Of a stretch of DNA of 64,000 nucleotides, positions 52,975 to 61,480 are shown piece by piece. The notes under the pieces are model-generated. The model was given only the letters and a program-made list of their open reading frames with translations, ran no database searches and was not told where the DNA came from. A program made the position numbers and the translations under genes. The stretch lies in contig NZ_JAQQWU010000001.1 of assembly GCF_028610625.1 (NCBI RefSeq), positions 620,001 through 684,000 of the forward strand, given 5' to 3'. The DNA comes from Guptibacillus spartinae (GTDB lineage: Bacteria > Bacillota > Bacilli > Bacillales > Guptibacillaceae). Position 1 is the first letter of the stretch; the number at the start of each line of letters is the position of its first letter.

Positions 52975-54120
52975 ATGTTTGGGAATTTTGTTCGGAATGA
53001 ACGAGAAAATGTGCTCTTGGAACTCGCTAGTAAGCATCGTGCTGAATTAAAAGAAAACGCAACACGAATTGATGAGGAAGCTCGCATTCCTGATTCCATT
53101 ATAGCAAGTATGAAAAGTTCAGGTTTTACTACACTGCCCATTCCTAAAGAATTTGGTGGGAAAGGGCTCTCTCTTTATGAACTTGTCTTGATTCAAGAGG
53201 AGTTAGGAAAAGGAGAAGGTGCCGGCGCGTTATCAATTGGATGGCACTTTGGCATACTAAAAGATCTTCATGACCGTCGTCCGTGGAGTCAGGATACGTA
53301 TGAAGAGCTTTGTCGGGCCGTTTTAGGCGGAGCGCTTATAAATAGAGCTCAAACAGAAGAAGAAACTGGGGACCCAACTAGAGGGGGGCTTCCTGCCACA
53401 ATGGCAACAGAAGTAGACGGAGGTTATCAACTCACTGGACGAAAAACGTTCACTACACTAAGCCCACATCTTGATAAGGTGATTGTGAAGTCCACGCTAA
53501 ATGGAGTGCCAGCTGACTTTTTGGTTTCTATGAATCAAAAGGGCGTGTCGCTGGAACAAACGTGGGATGTTCTTGGCATGAGAGGTACGAGAAGTGATGA
53601 TCTAGTCTTAAATGATGTTTTTGTATCCTCAGATTCTCTTCTTGAAATCTATGACAAGGAACGTAAAACAGCATCGCTTCCTCCAGGGTGGTTGCTGCAT
53701 ATACCGGCAGTGTATTTAGGTATCGCTGAATCTGCACGAGAAGAAGCAGTAAAGTTTGTCACTTCGTATCAACCGAACAGTCTTGATATGCCTTTAAAAG
53801 ATGTTCCACATATTCAAGATAAGTTTGGTCGCATTTCCCTGGCACTCTTAAGTGCTCGTCATTTTCTCTATTCAGTGGCAGATCAGTGGGATCGTTATCC
53901 AGAAGAACGAATGAACATGCAGGGGCAACTGTTCGCAGCAAAAACTCAGGCGGTAAAGGCAGCCATAGAAGCCGTGGATCTTTCCATGCGTATCGTTGGT
54001 GGGAGAAGCTTAATGAAAAAGAATCAGCTAGAACGTTTGTACCGAGATGTTCGAGCAGGGCTTCATAACCCACCTAGCGATGAATTGTCGCTCCAAGTTC
54101 TTGCGATGAAGCAATTTTAA
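52975..54120 (+). CDS. Acyl-CoA dehydrogenase-like protein
   Basis: A 381-residue FAD-dependent acyl-CoA dehydrogenase. An N-terminal helical domain (IPKEFGGKGLSLYELVLIQEE) is followed by FTTLSPHLDKVIV, the beta domain, and the C-terminal helical domain with LSMRIVGGRSLMKKNQLERLYRD. The usual active-site Glu is not clearly placed, so the substrate and oxidase/dehydrogenase character are uncertain. I chose ATG 52975 because AGAAGGTG precedes it. It resembles the monooxygenase-like or bacillibactin-neighbourhood branch only distantly. Confidence 0.82.
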   Translation: MFGNFVRNERENVLLELASKHRAELKENATRIDEEARIPDSIIASMKSSGFTTLPIPKEFGGKGLSLYELVLIQEELGKGEGAGALSIGWHFGILKDLHDRRPWSQDTYEELCRAVLGGALINRAQTEEETGDPTRGGLPATMATEVDGGYQLTGRKTFTTLSPHLDKVIVKSTLNGVPADFLVSMNQKGVSLEQTWDVLGMRGTRSDDLVLNDVFVSSDSLLEIYDKERKTASLPPGWLLHIPAVYLGIAESAREEAVKFVTSYQPNSLDMPLKDVPHIQDKFGRISLALLSARHFLYSVADQWDRYPEERMNMQGQLFAAKTQAVKAAIEAVDLSMRIVGGRSLMKKNQLERLYRDVRAGLHNPPSDELSLQVLAMKQF

Positions 54121-54130
54121 AATGATGAAT

Positions 54131-54163
54131 CGAACTCCTTCTTTTTGGAAGGAGTTTCTTTTT
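54131..54163 (+). terminator. Terminator after the acyl-CoA dehydrogenase gene
   Basis: AACTCCTTC/GAAGGAGTT with a short loop, followed by TTCTTTTTATT. Confidence 0.85.
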
Positions 54164-54266
54164 ATTCTTATATGTGGATTATCAACCTTTGACTCCCTAT
54201 TGTAAGGGGCGTTTTCTTCCTCTATCCTTTATGGCGTGCTTAAAAGCTACTGAAAGGATGAGGTCT

Positions 54267-54875
54267 ATGAAAAAATCGGTTTCAGCTATTTTAATGACAA
54301 GTCTCTTTTTTACGATGTTTTCTGCTCAGTCTCATCAGGTAGAAGCGGTTACGATGATGAAGGCACCTCATTTGATAGAAGAAGAGCAACCTGCCATTGC
54401 GCCACTAGAAACACATGAACCAAAAACAAAGCAGGATGTAGCCTTGTTGCTAAATCTTCCTGTTAAAAATATGAATGACGTTAATCAAGTAACGAGGGAT
54501 CAATTCTCTGTTACGAATTATTCAATAGAAGAAATCGAAATGCTTGCAAAATTAGTAAATGGAGAAGCGAGAGGCGAAACGTTTGAAGGAAAAGTAGCGG
54601 TGGCAGCTGTCACCCTCAATCGCGTCCTTTCCTCTAAATTTCCAAACAGCTTAAAGAAAGTGATTTTTGAAAGCGGCGCATATACAGCCGTTTCAGATGG
54701 TCAATACAATCAGCGTCCGGGACCAGAGTCATACAAAGCCGTTTATGCCGCGCTTAGTGGACAAGATCCAAGTTCGGGTGCTTTATTTTATTATAATCCA
54801 GCTATTGCTACTGACGATTGGATTCGAACGAGGCACATTATTAAAGAAATCGGTAAACATGTCTTCACAAGATAA
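54267..54875 (+). CDS. Secreted cell-wall hydrolase, CwlJ/SleB type
   Basis: A 202-residue exported protein: signal peptide (SAILMTSLFFTMFSAQSH), a linker of about 60 residues, then the catalytic domain with IEMLAKLVNGEARGETFEGK (Glu in NGEARGE) and AVAAVTLNRVLSSKFP. This is the Hydrolase_2 domain of spore-cortex-lytic enzymes SleB and CwlJ. There is no peptidoglycan-binding domain, so it resembles CwlJ or YkvT. I chose ATG 54267 because AAAGGATGAGG precedes it. KapB follows 58 nt later. Confidence 0.85.
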   Translation: MKKSVSAILMTSLFFTMFSAQSHQVEAVTMMKAPHLIEEEQPAIAPLETHEPKTKQDVALLLNLPVKNMNDVNQVTRDQFSVTNYSIEEIEMLAKLVNGEARGETFEGKVAVAAVTLNRVLSSKFPNSLKKVIFESGAYTAVSDGQYNQRPGPESYKAVYAALSGQDPSSGALFYYNPAIATDDWIRTRHIIKEIGKHVFTR

Positions 54876-54933
54876 AAGGATTTTATGATATCATCGACGT
54901 GTATCCATAGTTTGATGAAGGAGTGAAGCGAAA

Positions 54934-55329
54934 ATGACACAGAGAAAAACGTTTCAACCAGGTGAAATGGTGACCGCAGGTTATAAAACAGGTAGGTACA
55001 TTGGTGAAGTGGTTGATTTAAAAGAACCAAAAGCTGTCGTCAAAGTTCTTGCGGTCATGAAACATCCAACTCAAGGTGATCTTCATAATCCGAAACAGCT
55101 TGATGTGCCTCTATTCCATCAACGTAAAGCACTCGCCCAATTTGAAAAGGCCCTCGTGCCGTTATCTGCCATCAATCATTATGAAGGTCAAGTACCTGAT
55201 TACAAAGAATCGTTGCGTGAAGCGCTCGATACACAAGAAGCAGAGCTGAAACACGAAGGTGGAAGATGGGCAGAGGCTTCTCTCCTTGAAATTGAAAAAC
55301 TTAAAGAAGAGTATTTTCCGACAAGATAG
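54934..55329 (+). CDS. kapB: Kinase-associated protein KapB
   Basis: A 131-residue protein with an SH3-like KapB domain (GEMVTAGYKTGRYIGEVVDL then KAVVKVLAVMKHPTQGDLH). B. subtilis KapB is needed for KinB to feed the Spo0A phosphorelay. No signal peptide or lipobox is visible, so it is probably cytoplasmic. ATG 54934 follows GAAGGAGTGAAG. It forms an independent unit. Confidence 0.88.
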   Translation: MTQRKTFQPGEMVTAGYKTGRYIGEVVDLKEPKAVVKVLAVMKHPTQGDLHNPKQLDVPLFHQRKALAQFEKALVPLSAINHYEGQVPDYKESLREALDTQEAELKHEGGRWAEASLLEIEKLKEEYFPTR

Positions 55330-55429
55330 TCTTCTTTACATCACTATCTAAATCAGGTAAGATATAGTATTGATTTAGGCTTCCGATCGGATGACCTAAG
55401 TGAAGAAGACGTAAAGGGTGGTTTTTGAT

Positions 55430-56326
55430 TTGCAATCAGAAGCTTCAGCATACCAAGTGCTGTTATATTATCAATATGTAGAAATCGAAGATCCTGCTTA
55501 TTTTGCTCGCAAGCATCTTAAGTTTTGTCAGTCTTTGAACTTAAGAGGAAGAGTGCTTGTAGGTACAGAAGGAATTAACGGAACTGTTTCAGGAACCGTT
55601 CAGAATACTGAACGTTATATGCAAGAACTAAAAGCTGACGAACGCTTCCGCGATATGGTTTTTAAAATTGACGAGGCCGATGGTCATGCGTTTAAAAAGA
55701 TGCACGTCCGCCCACGTGAAGAGATTGTTTCATTACGACTTGAGGAAGATGTTAATCCGAAAGAAATCACGGGTAACTACCTTGACCCGAAGGATTTCAT
55801 GGAAGCGCTAGAAGACGATGATGTGATCGTAATTGATGCTAGAAATGATTATGAGTATGATATTGGTCATTTCCGAAATGCCATCCGTCCTGATATTAAA
55901 GCCTTTCGTGATCTTCCTGACTGGATTGAGCAGAACCTTGCCGACCAAAAAGACAAAAAAGTATTAACGTATTGCACGGGTGGAATCCGCTGTGAGAAAT
56001 TTTCAGGGTATTTATTAAAGAAAGGGTTCTCTGATGTTTCGCAGCTTCATGGTGGGATTGTCACGTATGGTAAAGATCCAGAAGTACAGGGCAAATACTT
56101 CGACGGTAAGTGTTTTGTTTTCGATGATCGTCTTGCTGTACCTGTGAACCGTACGGATGAAGATACGGTCGTAGGGAAATGCTATCATTGCGAGGAGCCG
56201 GCAGATACGTATATTAATTGTGCAAATGTTACGTGTGACAAGCTCCATATCGTGTGTGATTCTTGCAAAGAAGAACATAAGCACTATTGTTCATCAGCTT
56301 GTGAAAAAGAAGTTCACATGGCGTAA
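55430..56326 (+). CDS. trhO2: tRNA uridine-34 hydroxylase TrhO, copy 2
   Basis: A 298-residue paralogue of the gene at 49534, with the same domains: [16 protein letters not shown], rhodanese loop [11 protein letters not shown] (Cys182) and a C-terminal Cys-rich region ([30 protein letters not shown]). The C-terminal metal-type Cys pairs are more numerous than in copy 1 and its tail is shorter. I chose TTG 55430 because AAAGGGTGG ends 8 nt upstream; GTG 55418 lies inside that site. A terminator follows. Confidence 0.9.
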   Translation: MQSEASAYQVLLYYQYVEIEDPAYFARKHLKFCQSLNLRGRVLVGTEGINGTVSGTVQNTERYMQELKADERFRDMVFKIDEADGHAFKKMHVRPREEIVSLRLEEDVNPKEITGNYLDPKDFMEALEDDDVIVIDARNDYEYDIGHFRNAIRPDIKAFRDLPDWIEQNLADQKDKKVLTYCTGGIRCEKFSGYLLKKGFSDVSQLHGGIVTYGKDPEVQGKYFDGKCFVFDDRLAVPVNRTDEDTVVGKCYHCEEPADTYINCANVTCDKLHIVCDSCKEEHKHYCSSACEKEVHMA

Positions 56327-56329
56327 GTG

Positions 56330-56358
56330 TAACGCAGCGGATACCGCTGCGTTTTTTT
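56330..56358 (+). terminator. Terminator after the second trhO
   Basis: AACGCAGCGG/CCGCTGCGTT with a 3-nt loop and eight T. Confidence 0.92.
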
Positions 56359-56388
56359 ACAATGACTAACGGTGAGGAGGTACGTAGC

Positions 56389-57144
56389 GTGTGTCTAATT
56401 GCTGTAGCAATCGATGCTCATGAAAAATATCCCTTTATTCTAATCGCCAATCGAGACGAGTTCTACGAGCGCCCCACAATGCCTGCGCATTATTGGGAAG
56501 ATGTACCCGGACTTTTAGGTGGTCGGGATTTGAAAGCAATGGGAACCTGGCTGGGTGTTACGACAACAGGAAAAATTGCGGCGCTCACGAATTATCGTGA
56601 GCCCGGTGAAGAACCCAAGAACCATTCAAGAGGCGATTTAACTGCGGATTACTTACGACAGAATCAATCAGCAGAGGCATACTTGAAAACCGTCCAGCTA
56701 AAGAAAGAGCAGTATAATGGTTTTAATTTACTAGCGGGGGATTTCAATACTCTTTACTACTATTCAAACAAGGAGAACCAAATAAAAAGAGTAGAAAGCG
56801 GCATTCACGCTGTAAGTAACCATTTACTGAACACAAATTGGCCGAAAGTAGAGAGGCTTAAAAAAGAGCTAGCCCACTATATGCGGCAAGAGAAAGAACT
56901 TGACCAAGAGGAGCTATTTGAAATGCTCTCACACGCTGAGCCTGCGCCAGATCATTTATTACCTGAAACAGGAGTGCCAATTGAATGGGAAAGAATGCTT
57001 TCACCGGTGTTTATTTCATCAGAAAATTACGGAACAAGAGCACAAACGATCATCACTGTAACTCAAAATGGCCAAGTAACCTTTACCGAACGATCAGGAA
57101 GGGAACAGGAAAACACGTACCAATTTATCCTATATGAGGAATAA
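56389..57144 (+). CDS. NRDE-family (TANGO2-like) protein
   Basis: A 251-residue protein named after the conserved Asn-Arg-Asp-Glu segment, ILIANRDEFYERP (~27-39). It starts directly with Cys2 (MCLIAVAID), the pattern of N-terminal nucleophile proteins; GNRD-x-NE and PxxLLGGRD-type stretches follow (PGLLGGRDLKAMGTWLG). I chose GTG 56389, with TGAGGAGGT upstream; it puts the conserved Cys at position 2. The family is implicated in heme or metabolite handling in other organisms, not established here. Confidence 0.85.
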   Translation: MCLIAVAIDAHEKYPFILIANRDEFYERPTMPAHYWEDVPGLLGGRDLKAMGTWLGVTTTGKIAALTNYREPGEEPKNHSRGDLTADYLRQNQSAEAYLKTVQLKKEQYNGFNLLAGDFNTLYYYSNKENQIKRVESGIHAVSNHLLNTNWPKVERLKKELAHYMRQEKELDQEELFEMLSHAEPAPDHLLPETGVPIEWERMLSPVFISSENYGTRAQTIITVTQNGQVTFTERSGREQENTYQFILYEE

Positions 57145-57213
57145 AGCTTTAGGTTTAGAATACATTATGTGTTACCTGTAACTTTTCGATTTCAAATAAA
57201 GTATTAGGTTGTG

Positions 57214-57239
57214 GTTTTAAAACCAGCATACAGGGGTAC
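57214..57239 (+). promoter_or_regulatory. Sigma-B-like promoter of the 51-aa gene
   Basis: GTTTTA (57214-57219), 14 bp, GGGTAC (57234-57239) resembles the sigma-B consensus GTTTAA-N12-14-GGGTAT. The left element is part of a 12-bp palindrome GGTTTTAAAACC (57213-57224). Confidence 0.45.
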
Positions 57240-57270
57240 TGAAAGTTAATACGTATGAGGAGGGGTTTTT

Positions 57271-57426
57271 TTGAAACGAAAGCGTCACTATCTTGAAGAT
57301 CAGCTTTTGAGGGAATCACTTGATATGAAAGAGTACCGAAAATATGATTCTGAAATGGTGACTAAAAAAAGACCTATACTCAATAAAAATAAAAAGAAAA
57401 AACCACTCATTCAGACGCCAGTATAA
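57271..57426 (+). CDS. Small basic hypothetical protein, 51 aa
   Basis: MKRKRHYLEDQLLRESLDM followed by EYRKYDSEMV and a Lys/Asn-rich tail (NKNKKKKPLIQ). Very basic, no membrane segment. I do not recognise it; a spore, stress or RNA-binding role is possible but unsupported. The TTG 57271 follows GAGGAGGGG. A sigma-B-like promoter lies upstream and a terminator follows. Confidence 0.6.
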   Translation: MKRKRHYLEDQLLRESLDMKEYRKYDSEMVTKKRPILNKNKKKKPLIQTPV

Positions 57427-57456
57427 GTGAGGGAGAAATTCCTCTCTTTTTTTTGT
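57427..57456 (+). terminator. Terminator after the 51-aa gene
   Basis: GAGGGA/TTCCTC (one G-U pair) followed by nine T. Confidence 0.75.
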
Positions 57457-57530
57457 GGAAAAGGGTTGTGTTTTCTATAAAGCGATGATAAGATAAGTTT
57501 TGTCCTTGAAAAAACACGAGAAATAAAGTG

Positions 57531-57560
57531 TTGACAAAACAACGGATTGTGTAGTAAGAT
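57531..57560 (+). promoter_or_regulatory. Sigma-A promoter of the tRNA cluster
   Basis: TTGACA, 18 bp, TAAGAT, about 20 bp before the first tRNA. No rRNA gene precedes it. Confidence 0.7.
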
Positions 57561-57579
57561 AATGAAGTCGCTGTTTAAT

Positions 57580-57655
57580 GGAGGATTAGCTCAGCTGGGA
57601 GAGCATCTGCCTTACAAGCAGAGGGTCGGCGGTTCGAGCCCGTCATCCTCCACCA
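57580..57655 (+). tRNA. tRNA-Val (anticodon TAC)
   Basis: Acceptor GGAGGAT/ATCCTCC, anticodon loop CTTACAA, encoded CCA. First of nine tRNA genes in the cluster. Confidence 0.96.
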
Positions 57656-57698
57656 TTTCTTTTAAAAGTACTATCAGCGTTATCACTAAGGAAAATAT

Positions 57699-57774
<76 letters not shown>

Positions 57775-57779
57775 CACAT

Positions 57780-57864
57780 GCGGGTGTGGCGGAATTGGCA
57801 GACGCGCTAGACTTAGGATCTAGTGTCTTACGACGTGGGGGTTCAAGTCCCTTCACCCGCACCA
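57780..57864 (+). tRNA. tRNA-Leu (anticodon TAG)
   Basis: Acceptor GCGGGTG/CACCCGC, loop CTTAGGA, long variable arm, encoded CCA. Confidence 0.96.
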
Positions 57865-57870
57865 TATATT

Positions 57871-57945
57871 GCGAAAGTAGTTCAGTGGTAGAACATCACC
57901 TTGCCAAGGTGGGGGTCGCGGGTTCTAATCCCGTCTTTCGCTCCA
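57871..57945 (+). tRNA. tRNA-Gly (anticodon GCC)
   Basis: Acceptor GCGAAAG/CTTTCGC, loop TTGCCAA, encoded CCA. Confidence 0.95.
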
Positions 57946-57953
57946 GGACTCAC

Positions 57954-58030
<77 letters not shown>

Positions 58031-58036
58031 TATTTC

Positions 58037-58112
58037 GGGGCCTTAGCTCAGCTGGGAGAGCGCCTGCCTTGCACGCAGGAGGTCAGCGGTTCGATCCCGC
58101 TAGGCTCCACCA
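58037..58112 (+). tRNA. tRNA-Ala (anticodon TGC)
   Basis: Acceptor GGGGCCT/AGGCTCC with one G-U pair, loop CTTGCAC, encoded CCA. Confidence 0.96.
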
Positions 58113-58122
58113 ATTTCATATC

Positions 58123-58215
58123 GGAGGAATACCCAAGTCTGGCTGAAGGGATCGGTCTTGAAAACCGACAGGGGCTTAGTCGCCCGCGGGGGTTCGAATC
58201 CCTCTTCCTCCTCCA
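58123..58215 (+). tRNA. tRNA-Ser (anticodon TGA)
   Basis: Acceptor GGAGGAA/TTCCTCC, loop CTTGAAA, long variable arm, encoded CCA. Confidence 0.96.
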
Positions 58216-58220
58216 TCTTT

Positions 58221-58294
58221 GCGGGTGTAGTTTAGTGGTAAAACCTCAGCCTTCCAAGCTGATGTCGTGGGTTCGATCCCCATCACCCGCTCCA
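58221..58294 (+). tRNA. tRNA-Gly (anticodon TCC)
   Basis: Acceptor GCGGGTG/CACCCGC, loop CTTCCAA, encoded CCA. Confidence 0.95.
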
Positions 58295-58299
58295 AATTT

Positions 58300-58374
58300 G
58301 GCCCGTTGGTCAAGCGGTTAAGACACCGCCCTTTCACGGCGGTAACACGGGTTCGAATCCCGTACGGGTCACCA
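58300..58374 (+). tRNA. tRNA-Glu (anticodon TTC)
   Basis: Acceptor GGCCCGT/ACGGGTC with one G-U pair, loop CTTTCAC, encoded CCA. Last gene of the cluster. Confidence 0.95.
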
Positions 58375-58399
58375 GATTCATTTTAATACGTAGTGTATC

Positions 58400-58428
58400 A
58401 AGCATACTCAGGAGAGGTGCTTTTTTTG
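58400..58428 (+). terminator. Terminator of the tRNA cluster
   Basis: AGCATACTC/GAGGTGCT pairs with one bulge and a wobble, followed by seven T. Confidence 0.75.
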
Positions 58429-58499
58429 TTGATTTTAATTCGGTACGTCTCACCCATATACCGCATACATTGCTGTATAAGAGAGAGGGGATGGACCGA

Positions 58500-58826
58500 A
58501 TGGTTTACGAAGAACATGAGCATATTGCCTATCACTATGACAGTACAGACGCGTATCGACAGCAGCCCGTAGCCCCGACATCGGGCCCACCTGCATCACC
58601 GCCTCCGAGACCACAGTCAGCTCAGTCTGGAGCATTTGCTGTTGATCCTGGATCGATTAGAAGATGCATGTATCGATTTACGTATATTTGGATGCGTGGT
58701 GGCAACTCATTCTGGTTCTGGCCCGTATTTGTCGGGCGTACGTCGGTATCTGGATTCAGGTGGACAGGTAGAAGATGGGTGTATACAGGAATTAGCTTAA
58801 ATAGAATTGATATGTTTACATGCTAA
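58500..58826 (+). CDS. Hypothetical Pro-rich protein with aromatic/Arg C-terminus, 108 aa
   Basis: A charged N-terminus (VYEEHEHIAYHYDSTDAY), a Pro/Ser linker (SGPPASPPPRPQSAQ) and an aromatic/basic C-terminal half (GNSFWFWPVFVGRTSVSGFRW) ending in a terminal Cys. Proteins with this tail are common in Bacillus and are sometimes labelled 'transporter', but no true membrane segment is convincing. I chose ATG 58500 because GAGAGGGG lies 8 nt upstream; ATG 58491 abuts that site. Confidence 0.65.
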   Translation: MVYEEHEHIAYHYDSTDAYRQQPVAPTSGPPASPPPRPQSAQSGAFAVDPGSIRRCMYRFTYIWMRGGNSFWFWPVFVGRTSVSGFRWTGRRWVYTGISLNRIDMFTC

Positions 58827-58827
58827 A

Positions 58828-58856
58828 TTGAAGAGCGCTTACATCAGGCGCTCTTT
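58828..58856 (+). terminator. Terminator after the 108-aa gene
   Basis: AAGAGCGC/GCGCTCTT with a loop of about 9 nt and TT. Confidence 0.85.
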
Positions 58857-58957
58857 TGGTGATTAGATTGTGAAAAATAGCGTAAACATCTGGCTTTTTT
58901 TAAGAGATCATGCGAAAATATAACTAACTATTGATCTTCGAAAGTCAGGTGCACTTC

Positions 58958-59599
58958 ATGAAATTTCCTCTTTGGATGAGAAAGTTATTTGTAGCATTTG
59001 TCGCAGTTATGACGTTGGGAACAGTCATTCCTACTGGTTATCTAGCAGACGAAAAAACGGAGCCTTCTGAAACGTATCAGGAGGAAAGTCATCTTCTTCT
59101 AGATCCGTTGGACGAGCCAGTCAAACTCTCTGATCCTACGGAGAATGCTACAGACTGGCCTAAGATTGCAGCACAAATCCCTTCTGCTGATTTGGTTGAT
59201 CATTTTGTTACTTATGCAAGCAGTCAATCGGAAGAACAGGGATTATCAAAGTTTGGAGACATCATCTCGACTCGCGTTGGTCACCAGTATACAGAGTCAA
59301 TTGTGCCTAAAGTAACTGAAGTTATTGCTGCATCTGTTGCCGATTTGGATGCTGATGAGATCCGGTCACTTCGTTTAACTGAGTCACCGTCTGGTGGGTA
59401 CGGTGAACGAATTCTTCATGTTTATAACGAACAGAATGGAGAAGATCTACTTCGCTTTCATGTTAGAAGAGATCATCCACCGCAGGATGGCTACTGGTTC
59501 AACTTTCATTATCATGCAGCAAACGATAATTTTGAAGAACATTATGAAGTAGGTAAAATTTATTGGGATAAAAACACTCCGCCTAAGTGGCTCTCATAA
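58958..59599 (+). CDS. ypjP: YpjP-family protein
   Basis: A 213-residue protein with an N-terminal hydrophobic signal or anchor (LFVAFVAVMTLGTVIPTGYLA), then an acidic region and a globular C-terminal half with GYWFNFHYHAANDNFEEHYE. It corresponds to B. subtilis ypjP, which lies upstream of thyB-dfrA as here (with other genes between). Function unknown; it may be secreted. I chose ATG 58958, the first Met followed by the signal sequence; the frame opens earlier at 58931. Its terminator overlaps the 3' end. Confidence 0.78.
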   Translation: MKFPLWMRKLFVAFVAVMTLGTVIPTGYLADEKTEPSETYQEESHLLLDPLDEPVKLSDPTENATDWPKIAAQIPSADLVDHFVTYASSQSEEQGLSKFGDIISTRVGHQYTESIVPKVTEVIAASVADLDADEIRSLRLTESPSGGYGERILHVYNEQNGEDLLRFHVRRDHPPQDGYWFNFHYHAANDNFEEHYEVGKIYWDKNTPPKWLS

Positions 59600-59622
59600 G
59601 AGAGGTGCGCGGAGTGTTTTTG
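59569..59622 (+). terminator. Terminator overlapping the ypjP 3' end
   Basis: AAAAACACTCCGC and GCGGAGTGTTTTT form a 13-bp stem, and the loop contains a second small hairpin (CTCTC-ATAA-GAGAG). It ends in T. Confidence 0.8.
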
Positions 59623-59651
59623 GTTGGAGAGTAAGGAGGATCACAGCTTAG

Positions 59652-59879
59652 ATGGAACTTGTCCAATGTATTAGAGATGTATATGAAGAAGAACCGTTTG
59701 GCGGTTCAGAAAGTGCGTTTCAGCGAAAGTTATTTAAAGAGGGAAATTTTTATCCAGTGTATCGGGATGAACACAATAGTTGGATTACACTCGATGAAGA
59801 AGGCGAACAACATATCATTGCAACAGGCGATTTGTTAAATGATGATTTTTGGTTCACATTTCGGTTTCGAATCGCATAA
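59652..59879 (+). CDS. Hypothetical protein, 75 aa
   Basis: A small acidic, aromatic-rich soluble protein (MELVQCIRDVYEEEPFGGSE; DDFWFTFRFRIA). No family is recognised. ATG 59652 follows AAGGAGGATCAC. It is followed directly by a small hairpin that may end it. Confidence 0.65.
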   Translation: MELVQCIRDVYEEEPFGGSESAFQRKLFKEGNFYPVYRDEHNSWITLDEEGEQHIIATGDLLNDDFWFTFRFRIA

Positions 59880-59903
59880 GAAAAAGCCGCAAGGAGCGGC
59901 TTA
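59880..59903 (+). terminator. Hairpin terminator after the 75-aa gene
   Basis: AAGCCGC/GCGGCTT with a 5-nt loop, followed by ATTACTTCTTTTT. It lies just before the end of the convergent 39-aa gene. Confidence 0.65.
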
Positions 59904-60023
59904 TTACTTCTTTTTAGGGCGCGCATTTTGCGGGCCTCTTTTTTTATTCATCAGAAGTGCATCTTCGCCTTCTTTTTCGCCCTGGATCCCCGTTTTAGGA
60001 TCATATGCATTACGTTTTTTCAT
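59904..60023 (-). CDS. Small basic protein, 39 aa
   Basis: MKKRNAYDPKTGIQGEKEG then NKKRGPQNARPKKK: short, very basic, with no membrane segment and a Lys/Arg-rich tail. A strong AGAGGAGG stands upstream of ATG 60023. It resembles small spore or stress proteins of Bacillus in composition, without a confident family. Confidence 0.6.
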   Translation of the reverse strand: MKKRNAYDPKTGIQGEKEGEDALLMNKKRGPQNARPKKK

Positions 60024-60072
60024 ACAAGTGCCTCCTCTACATGGATTCACCTGTTAGTATATCCGAATCTCC

Positions 60073-60309
60073 TTAAAACATCGGATTTTCTTCGATGAAC
60101 TGATAGACGTTATCAACAAGTTCATCTGGCGTTTCGCCTGTCACACGTTCGCCGTTAACAAGGCAGTACATTTCTTGGCTACATAGCGTGCAATGGCCAA
60201 GACAGGAATATTCAAGGACGTCTAGGTCCGTATCTTTTTCTAGAGCTTCCATTGCTTTATGTGAACCGCTTGAAAGATTGCTCATGCAAAATTCTACAAT
60301 TGGATTCAT
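60073..60309 (-). CDS. YuzB-family (DUF1450) protein
   Basis: A 78-residue protein with the Cys pattern CLGHCTLCSQEMYC (residues ~36-49), which resembles a thioredoxin-like [2Fe-2S] or zinc motif, and GERVTGETPDELVDNVYQFIEE. It matches the YuzB family (UPF0349). The start is ATG 60309 behind CTTGAGGTGA. Function unknown. Confidence 0.85.
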   Translation of the reverse strand: MNPIVEFCMSNLSSGSHKAMEALEKDTDLDVLEYSCLGHCTLCSQEMYCLVNGERVTGETPDELVDNVYQFIEENPMF

Positions 60310-60430
60310 TTTCTATTCACCTCAAGTTTTCCTAACAGAATTCATAACTCTTTTCATTCTACCAAGAAGGAAGGAAAATGGACAACCATTTGCATGAACC
60401 AAGAAACATCTTAACTATTACTCATATAAT

Positions 60431-60460
60431 TTGTAAGAGAAGGGTTTATTTCTTTATAAT
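60431..60460 (+). promoter_or_regulatory. Sigma-A promoter of the thioredoxin-reductase-like gene
   Basis: TTGTAA, 18 bp, TATAAT. Confidence 0.7.
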
Positions 60461-60501
60461 TAGGAAAAATAACATAATGAAGTCGATAGAGGAGGGTCAT
60501 C

Positions 60502-61443
60502 ATGCATAAAGCAGTTATTGTCGGAACAGGACCAGCAGGTTTAACAGCAGCGATTTATCTGGCGAGAGCAAATATGGAGCCGCTTGTCATAGAAGGGCCG
60601 GAACCTGGTGGTCAGCTTACGTTAACAACTGATGTAGAGAATTTTCCCGGGTTTCCAGATGGAGTACTTGGTCCTGAACTGATGGAAAATATGAAAAAGC
60701 AGGCGCTCCGTTTCGGTGCCACGATTGAGCGCGGATGGGTGAAGGATATTGATTTCAGTGAACGACCTTTTAAACTGACAACAGATACGCTGGGGGACAT
60801 AATGGCAGAATCTGTTCTCATTTCAACAGGAGCTTCAGCGAAGCTTCTTGGTATTCCTGGCGAATCGGAAAATATGGGCAGAGGAGTAAGTACCTGCGCC
60901 ACGTGTGATGGCTTTTTCTTTCGTAATAAGAAGATTGTCGTCATTGGTGGAGGAGACTCTGCAATGGAGGAAGCAACCTTCTTAACGAAATTCGCATCAG
61001 AAGTAACCGTTCTACACCGAAGAAAAGAATTAAGAGCATCTAAGATCATGCAAGAACGTGCACGCACGAATGAAAAAATTAGTTGGAAACTCAATGCTTC
61101 ACCAATTGAGGTTGTGGCAGAAAACAATAAGGTAAGCGGTATCAAAGTGAAGGATGGCGATACCGATGAAGAAGAAATTGTGAAAACCGATGGTATTTTC
61201 GTTGCGATCGGCCACCGTCCAAACACCGATTTTCTTCAAGGGAAGCTGAATATGGACGATAAGGGCTACATCCAAGTGGAACCTGGAACCACTCGAACGA
61301 ATATACCGGGTGTTTTTGCCTGTGGCGATGTTCAGGATTTTACTTATCGTCAAGCCATTACAGCGGCAGGAACTGGGTGTATGGCCGCAATGGATTGTGA
61401 GCGATTCTTAGAAGGAAACGCCTTTATTGATTGGAGTATGTAA
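60502..61443 (+). CDS. Thioredoxin-disulfide reductase-like flavoprotein
   Basis: A 313-residue low-molecular-weight thioredoxin reductase-type protein. The FAD motif GTGPAGLTAAIYLARA is at the start, the redox-active STCATCDGFFF (Cys ~136/139) is in the NADPH domain, VIGGGDSAMEEA gives the NADPH-binding loop, and GVFACGDVQDFTYRQAITAAG the C-terminal FAD motif. The CxxC shows it is a disulfide reductase, not a ferredoxin-NADP reductase. Whether it is the main TrxB or a second copy cannot be told from one window. ATG 60502 follows AGAGGAGGG. Confidence 0.9.
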   Translation: MHKAVIVGTGPAGLTAAIYLARANMEPLVIEGPEPGGQLTLTTDVENFPGFPDGVLGPELMENMKKQALRFGATIERGWVKDIDFSERPFKLTTDTLGDIMAESVLISTGASAKLLGIPGESENMGRGVSTCATCDGFFFRNKKIVVIGGGDSAMEEATFLTKFASEVTVLHRRKELRASKIMQERARTNEKISWKLNASPIEVVAENNKVSGIKVKDGDTDEEEIVKTDGIFVAIGHRPNTDFLQGKLNMDDKGYIQVEPGTTRTNIPGVFACGDVQDFTYRQAITAAGTGCMAAMDCERFLEGNAFIDWSM

Positions 61444-61446
61444 GTG

Positions 61447-61480
61447 TAAAGCGCAGGGTATAAGCCCTGCGCTTTTTTAA
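61447..61480. terminator. Bidirectional terminator
   Basis: AAAGCGCAGGG/CCCTGCGCTTT followed by T; it lies between the convergent reductase and Hsp20 genes. Confidence 0.88.

Noticed and set aside
60612..61226. 204-aa open frame on the minus strand
   Set aside because: It is fully inside the thioredoxin-reductase-like gene on the opposite strand, which has clear FAD and CxxC motifs; the antisense frame has no recognisable domain or ribosome site.
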